Source of the DNA: JBPESN01 sp051710625
GTDB taxonomy: Bacteria > Pseudomonadota > Gammaproteobacteria > Enterobacterales > Enterobacteriaceae
Direction: 5' to 3'
Length of the DNA: 9,349 nt
Assembly (NCBI RefSeq): GCF_051710625.1
Contig: NZ_JBPESN010000081.1
Location: forward strand, 1-9,349
Made by a program: the position numbers and the translations under genes. The notes beneath the pieces are model-generated. The model searched no databases, was not told where the DNA came from, and was given only the letters and a program-made list of their open reading frames with translations. Positions 6,013 through 9,349 of this stretch are shown here, piece after piece; the first letter of the stretch is position 1, and each line of letters opens with the position of its first letter.

Positions 6013-6975
6013 CTAGAGTGAAACGATTTTTTCCACCGGCTCTGGTTTGATACTGACCGCATAAGCGACGCCGATAATCAGACACGCGATGCCGGTAAGG
6101 AACAACAGCGGCGGCCACGCCTGACGCAGCAAAAAGGTATAGGTCAGACCGGCCAAGGTTTCAAAAACGATAAGCGGCCCCACCAGTACCGTGGGCAAAC
6201 GCTGGCTTGCCTCGTTCCAGCAAAAGGCCCCCAGCCAGGAACACAGCAGTCCGATGCCGATCATCAGCGATACGAACACCATTGGCCGCGGACCGAAGGG
6301 CAAGGGGAACGCCTGATGGGTGAACCCCATTGCCAAGCAAATTACCCCATAGGCCACCGCCGCCAGCGGCAGGGTGGCAAGCCCCTGCGCCGTGGCCCAG
6401 GTGGTGGGTTTATGGCACGCATGGCGCCGCAGCCAGCGCGCGTTACGCAGGGGATACCAGGTCCAGCACGCCACGGCGATGAGCGCCAGAGCTATGCCGC
6501 TCAAATAACGCCACAAATCAAAAGGTTGTACGTCCTGCTTCAATTCGGCCGCATTAACACACACCAGACCGGCGGCAATTAACAACAAGGCAGGCGACAA
6601 ACGTCCCCATGGCAATTTACCCTCGTCCCGTCCATAGGCGACATTGGCGCTTACCGCTAGCACCATCGGCAGCGTGCCGATGATCATGGTGGAAATCGGC
6701 GCCCCCGTGCGCTGTATGGCGCTGCTCAGACAGGTGTAATAAATCAGATTGCCCACCAACGATAGTTTTACCGCCTCCAACCAGTCCTGTCGTTGCAGCC
6801 GCTTTAAGCGGTGCCGGTCATACCAGGCCAGAGGCAAGGCAATGAGCCCGAAAGCAACATAGCGCCCCGCCGACTGCAAAGCGCCGGGGTAATCCGGCAC
6901 CAGCAGGGGTCCTACGAAAATCATTCCCCATAATAAACCCGCGCCGAGCGCGAAAAATATCCCTGTTATCATCAT
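6013..6975 (-). CDS. EamA/DMT-family membrane transporter
   Basis: The product is 320 residues, ATG 6975 (or 6972) to TAG 6015-6013. AGGA at 6982-6979 lies 3 nt from the first ATG and 6 nt from the second, so the second may be the true start. About ten hydrophobic helices form two EamA halves. The first half begins GIFFALGAGLLWGMIFVGPL and contains NLIYYTCLSSAIQRTGAP. The second contains YLSGIALALIAVACWTWYPL and WLGAFCWNEASQRLPTVLVG, and ends LIIGVAYAVSIKPEP. The drug/metabolite superfamily moves small metabolites across the inner membrane, mostly outward. The substrate is unknown. It lies 21 nt downstream of a broken AraC-type regulator gene on the same strand, so its expression control may be lost. 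The reading frame is intact. Confidence 0.9.
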   Translation of the reverse strand: MMITGIFFALGAGLLWGMIFVGPLLVPDYPGALQSAGRYVAFGLIALPLAWYDRHRLKRLQRQDWLEAVKLSLVGNLIYYTCLSSAIQRTGAPISTMIIGTLPMVLAVSANVAYGRDEGKLPWGRLSPALLLIAAGLVCVNAAELKQDVQPFDLWRYLSGIALALIAVACWTWYPLRNARWLRRHACHKPTTWATAQGLATLPLAAVAYGVICLAMGFTHQAFPLPFGPRPMVFVSLMIGIGLLCSWLGAFCWNEASQRLPTVLVGPLIVFETLAGLTYTFLLRQAWPPLLFLTGIACLIIGVAYAVSIKPEPVEKIVSL

Positions 6976-6996
6976 GTTTCCTGTTGTTTGTTAGGA

Positions 6997-7897
6997 TCAT
7001 CCCTGATTTTGCCCAGTGCAAACAGCAAAATATTGTACGAGATTGCGGTCAGCGTGCCGCCGGGCCGGTAGCACCTGTTTTTGATAGCGAACCGCTGTAG
7101 TGCCGTAACGTAACGCGAATGCGCGGGTAAGATGCGCTTGATCCGCCAACCCTGCGGAGGCGGCCACCCACAACACCCGCCGCCGGCATCCCGCGCACAA
7201 GGATCTGTTTGGCCTGGCTTAGCCGGCAGGCCATCAGCATTTGATGGGGCGTGGCATGGAACCGTGCTTTGAATTGACGCAAAAAATGATAGGGGCTCAA
7301 GAAGACCAGACCCGCCATTTCCTTAAGCGTTATCGCCCGAGCATGATACGCCGCGATGTAATCGCGGACGACATTCAGGCGGTGCGGCGCTTCCACTCGC
7401 GACCGTCTGGCCACGTGCGTATGGGGGCGCAGCAGGTCGGCAATTTCAAGCACTAGACCGGCGCTGCAAAGGGCTTCCTGACTTTGCCAGAGCGCCGCCA
7501 GCAGTTGGGACAATGCCGTCGCGCACGTCGGATCTTGACGCACCACGTTACCAAACCACCAGCCGCTTTCACCGCTCAAGTCGCACAGTGTGGAGGACGC
7601 AATGTAAATCATCCGATAGCGCCAGCCCTCTTCAGTCACCGCCTCGCCGGTATGCAGTTCGTCGGGATTCATTATCACCAGCGATTGGCGGGGGGAAAGA
7701 TGCAGCGCGCCGTGATAGCGAAACCGTTCCGCGCCGGTATCGATAATGCCCAAACTAAAAGCGTCATGACTGTGGGGCTCAAACGCGTGGTGCAACAGAT
7801 GCGCGCGGTAGAGTTCCACTCCCTCCAGACCTGGCGGCAAGCGGAACTGCGCACGGTTTCTTTCATAGTGAACGTTGGTTAGTACGCCTGACATCAT
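6997..7897 (-). pseudogene. AraC-family regulator, frameshifted in the C-terminal HTH
   Basis: Minus strand, ATG 7897 (or 7894); AGGGGAG lies 3 and 6 nt upstream. The N-terminal part has an AraC cupin-type sensor (FEPHSHDAFSLGIIDTGAER, SLVIMNPDELHTGEA). The DNA-binding domain starts RLNVVRDYIAAYHARAITLK, with first HTH EMAGLVFLSPYHFLRQFKAR. The frame shifts at a GGG (7178-7176). Uncorrected it ends at 7049 in unrelated residues. With one G removed it continues VAASAGLADQAHLTRAFALR, YGTTAVRYQKQ to TGA 6999-6997, 299 residues in all. The second HTH is thus lost. It probably once controlled the co-oriented transporter gene 21 nt downstream. A sequencing error in the G run is the alternative. Confidence 0.85.
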
Positions 7898-7920
7898 GGG
7901 CTCCCCTGGTCATCCTGGCT

Positions 7921-7958
7921 GTGCGGCAAAGGCCCTAAGGCCGCACTACGGCCTTTGC
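7921..7958. repeat. Two mutually exclusive hairpins upstream of the AraC-type gene
   Basis: GTGCGGC (7921-7927) pairs with GCCGCAC (7940-7946). GCAAAGGCC (7926-7934) pairs with GGCCTTTGC (7950-7958). The two stems share bases and cannot form together. They lie 23-61 nt upstream of the AraC-type start codon, just downstream of a possible minus-strand -10 (TATGAT, 7974-7969), so they would fall in its 5' leader. No T-run follows. Confidence 0.5.
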
Positions 7959-7981
7959 GCGTGCGGATATCATACCGCGAT

Positions 7982-8167
7982 TTAACCCAGTACGGCGGTA
8001 GAAAAACTATCGCCGTCTGACCCTGTCGGCGCATAAGGATAACGCGCAGAGCGACACCTACGCCAGAGAAAGCAAAATGCCCCGATCAGGGCAGACAGAA
8101 AAGGCGCCAGAATACCCGAGTGGGGATAAAAGTCGACCAAGGGGAGATTTGGCTGTCGGTTTGTGCA
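7982..8167 (-). other. Minus-strand open frame with a membrane helix, possible gene remnant
   Basis: A frame of 61 residues is open from 8167 to TAA 7984-7982 without an ATG. It has a hydrophobic stretch (SGILAPFLSALIGAFCFLW), then a basic stretch (RRCRSARYPYAP) and a polar tail. A membrane helix followed by positive residues looks protein-like, so this could be the end of a decayed membrane-protein gene. I do not recognise it. The rest of 7898-8455 holds only hairpins and a terminator, plus a short ORF at its right edge. Confidence 0.25.
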
Positions 8168-8257
8168 TTAAGACCGGCTGATGGTACTTTAGGCATGGGG
8201 GCATGGGCTGGCGATCTCACAGCGTTGTACGGCCCCCTGCCCCGCCACCCCCCGAAC

Positions 8258-8282
8258 AAAAAAAAGCCCGCCAAAGCGGGCT
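8258..8282 (-). terminator. Intrinsic terminator for leftward transcription
   Basis: AGCCCGC (8265-8271) pairs with GCGGGCT (8276-8282) around CAAA, with eight A at 8258-8265. Read on the minus strand this is a GC stem followed by a run of eight T. The gene it once served would lie to the right, where the IS now is, and no such gene remains visible. Confidence 0.85.
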
Positions 8283-8353
8283 AACTAAAAAGATGTTGTT
8301 ATAATTCCCTAGTGTGGCTAAAAAACAATCTATCATATTAGGTTATTATTTAC

Positions 8354-8455
8354 ATGAGGAATAATCCTAAAACGTTATTACCAGGCCGCGCGCCGGTAGT
8401 AGAGGCTAACATATTGGCTAACCCCGATACCGCCTGCCAACCGGCGACCGTTTGT
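8354..8455 (+). CDS. Possible 5' fragment of a gene cut by the IS insertion
   Basis: ATG at 8354 opens a frame of 34 codons (MRNNPKTLLPGRAPVVEANI, then LANPDTACQPAT) that reaches the IS end at 8456 without a stop. A TATAAT box at 8300-8305 lies upstream but has no clear -35. The ribosome site is weak (AGG, 11 nt away). Codon content looks protein-like, but I recognise no family. The frame could equally be chance. If real, the gene was truncated by the IS. Confidence 0.25.
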
Positions 8456-8477
8456 TGTAGTGGCACACTGAATTTGT
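8456..8477 (+). repeat. Left terminal inverted repeat of the right IS3 copy
   Basis: TGTAGTGGCACACTGAA aligns with the reverse complement of 101-122, with the first eight bases identical. It marks the exact junction with flanking DNA at 8455/8456. Confidence 0.85.
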
Positions 8478-8528
8478 GCCACCTGAACAGAGGTGATATG
8501 CTCACCTCAGAACAACACGGGTGCCCCA

Positions 8529-8831
8529 ATGAAAAGAAGAAATTTCAGTCCTGAATTCAAACGCGAATCCGCTCAAGTGATTGTCGACCAAAATTACACC
8601 GCCACGCAAACAGCAAAAGCCATGGACGTCGGTTTTTCTACGATGACGAAATGGGTAAAACAACTGCGTGATGAGCGACAGGGGAAAACGCCAAAACCCT
8701 CTCCCATAACCTCGGAACAAATCGAAATACGTGAGCTCAAGAAGAAGGTACAACGCATTGAAATGGAAAACGAAATATTAAAAAAGGCTACAGCGCTTTT
8801 GATGTCAGACTCCCTGAACAGTTCTCGTTAA
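8529..8831 (+). CDS. IS3-family transposase OrfA
   Basis: The product is 100 residues, ATG 8529 to TAA 8829-8831. It begins MKRRNFSPEFKRESAQVIVD and contains an HTH_Tnp_1 helix-turn-helix (ATQTAKAMDVGFSTMTKWVK). A leucine-zipper-like coil follows (EIRELKKKVQRIEMENEILK), then KKATALLMSDSLNSS. OrfA binds the IS ends and is made alone or fused to OrfB by -1 frameshifting. I chose 8529 because family members start MK(R/K)RNFS; an upstream ATG at 8493 adds unrelated residues. The gene is intact. Confidence 0.93.
   Translation: MKRRNFSPEFKRESAQVIVDQNYTATQTAKAMDVGFSTMTKWVKQLRDERQGKTPKPSPITSEQIEIRELKKKVQRIEMENEILKKATALLMSDSLNSSR
8780..8786 (+). promoter_or_regulatory. Programmed -1 frameshift heptamer A-AAA-AAG
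   Basis: In the OrfA frame the codons are TTA AAA AAG GCT (8778-8789), giving the classic A-AAA-AAG slip site. OrfB lies in the -1 frame and is open across this point (KKGYSAFDVRLPEQFSLIGK), so ribosomes that slip here make OrfAB. Confidence 0.85.
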
Positions 8832-9349
8832 TCGGGAAACTCAGAGCGCATTATCCTGTGGGCACACTCTGCCACGTGTTCAGGGTTCATCGCAGCAGTT
8901 ACAAATACTGGAAAAGTCGTCCTGACAGGCCAGACGGCAGGCGAACGGTATTGCGCAGTCAGGTTCATAAACTGCACAGTATCAGCCATGGTGCCGCTGG
9001 CGCGAGAAGTATCGCCACCATGGCAACCCAGAGAGGCTTCCGCATGGGGCGCTGGCTCGCAGGCAGGCTCATGAAAAAGCTGGGGTTAGTCAGTTGTCAG
9101 CAGCCGACGCGCAGGTATAAACGTGGCGGTCAGGAGCATGTTGCGATCCCGAATATCTTGAGCGCCAGTTCGTTGTAACGGAGCCAAACCAGGTATGGTG
9201 CGGCGATGTACGTATATCTGGCCCGGGAAACGCTGGGCATACCTTGCGGTTGTTCTTGATCTGTTCGCGAGGAAACCGGTGGGCTGGGCTATGTCGTTCT
9301 CCCCGGACAGCAGACTGACCATCAAAGCACTGGAAATGGCATGGGAAAC
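8780..9349 (+). pseudogene. IS3-family transposase OrfB, two frameshifts, 3' end outside the window
   Basis: The -1 frame after the slip site reads DVRLPEQFSLIGKLRAHYPV, then the HTH_21-type region (HSISHGAAGARSIATMATQR, GRWLAGRLMKKLGLVS). It stops at TAA 9176-9178 after PNILSASSL. Deleting one base near 9153-9155 explains this: restoring it gives LERQFVVTEPNQVWCGDV. A second lost base near 9208-9210 is needed to restore TYIWPGKRWAYLAVVLDLFA, RKPVGWAMSFSPDSRLTIKA to the window end. The first catalytic Asp (CGDVTYIW) lies between the two lesions. This copy cannot make an active transposase, although OrfA is intact. Confidence 0.9.

Larger units (their letters stand above)
8456..9349 (+). mobile_element. 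IS3-family insertion sequence, left part (runs off the window)
   Basis: It begins with TGTAGTGGCACACTG at 8456, then the IS3 OrfA gene, a slippery heptamer and OrfB. It is in the same orientation as the copy whose right end is at 1-122, and its left end shares the terminal eight bases with that copy's right end. The right end lies outside the window. The three or four bases before 8456 do not match those after 122, so the two copies look like separate insertions and not one composite unit. Confidence 0.92.

Noticed and set aside
7241..7882. Several plus-strand ORFs of 71-132 codons
   Set aside because: They are antisense to the AraC-type gene, which has clear sensor and HTH motifs.
123..8455. 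Composite transposon bounded by the two IS copies
   Set aside because: The bases next to the two inner IS ends show no matching target duplication, and both outer ends are outside the window, so a single transposition unit is not supported.
1..9349. CRISPR array, tRNA or rRNA
   Set aside because: No regularly spaced direct repeats, no cloverleaf with a T-loop GTTCRANYC pattern and no rRNA motif were seen on either strand.

Overview
The window looks like accessory DNA from an enterobacterial (gammaproteobacterial) chromosome undergoing heavy gene decay. The style fits a recently host-restricted insect symbiont such as Sodalis. That assignment is inference. It rests on an AzuC homologue (a small protein known from enterics), a Nlp/Ner-type regulator, an IS3-family element of an enterobacterial type, and several genes that remain recognisable but carry single-base frameshifts and in-frame stops.

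Layout. Bases 1-122 are the 3' end of an IS3-family insertion sequence (transposase C-terminus plus right inverted repeat). Bases 123-4113 hold one very large decayed gene for an Rhs/YD-repeat toxin. Its N-terminal end is cut by the IS, and the rest is scattered over three frames with at least eight in-frame stops and about seven frame changes. Its last ~570 codons have no in-frame stop. They end in an Rhs core motif followed by a ~229-residue variable C-terminal domain that carries a His-Gly ... Ala-Cys pair. A perfect 23-bp inverted repeat (3215-3266) sits where ~60 residues of the core seem to be missing. A 46-codon ORF (4129-4269) follows the toxin.

Bases 4270-5025 hold small decayed phage-like membrane-protein genes on the minus strand. 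Bases 5045-5256 form a compact unit on the plus strand: promoter, overlapping CRP-like site, the azuC small-protein gene and an intrinsic terminator. Together they look like the dual-function AzuCR RNA. Bases 5310-6009 are a divergent pair, an XRE-family repressor (minus) and a Ner/Nlp-like DNA-binding protein (plus), separated by an operator-like region. Bases 6013-7897 (minus) hold an AraC-family regulator gene broken by one extra base and, 21 nt downstream, an intact EamA/DMT-family transporter. Bases 7898-8455 are mostly non-coding: hairpins, an intrinsic terminator pointing left, and a short ORF cut by an IS. From 8456 to the window end is the 5' part of a second IS3-family copy in the same orientation as the first. 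It has an intact OrfA, a canonical slippery heptamer, and an OrfB killed by two one-base deletions.

The strongest items for follow-up are the AzuCR-like dual-function RNA, the unassigned toxin C-terminus with a cysteine-peptidase-like dyad, and the long perfect palindrome inside the toxin gene.
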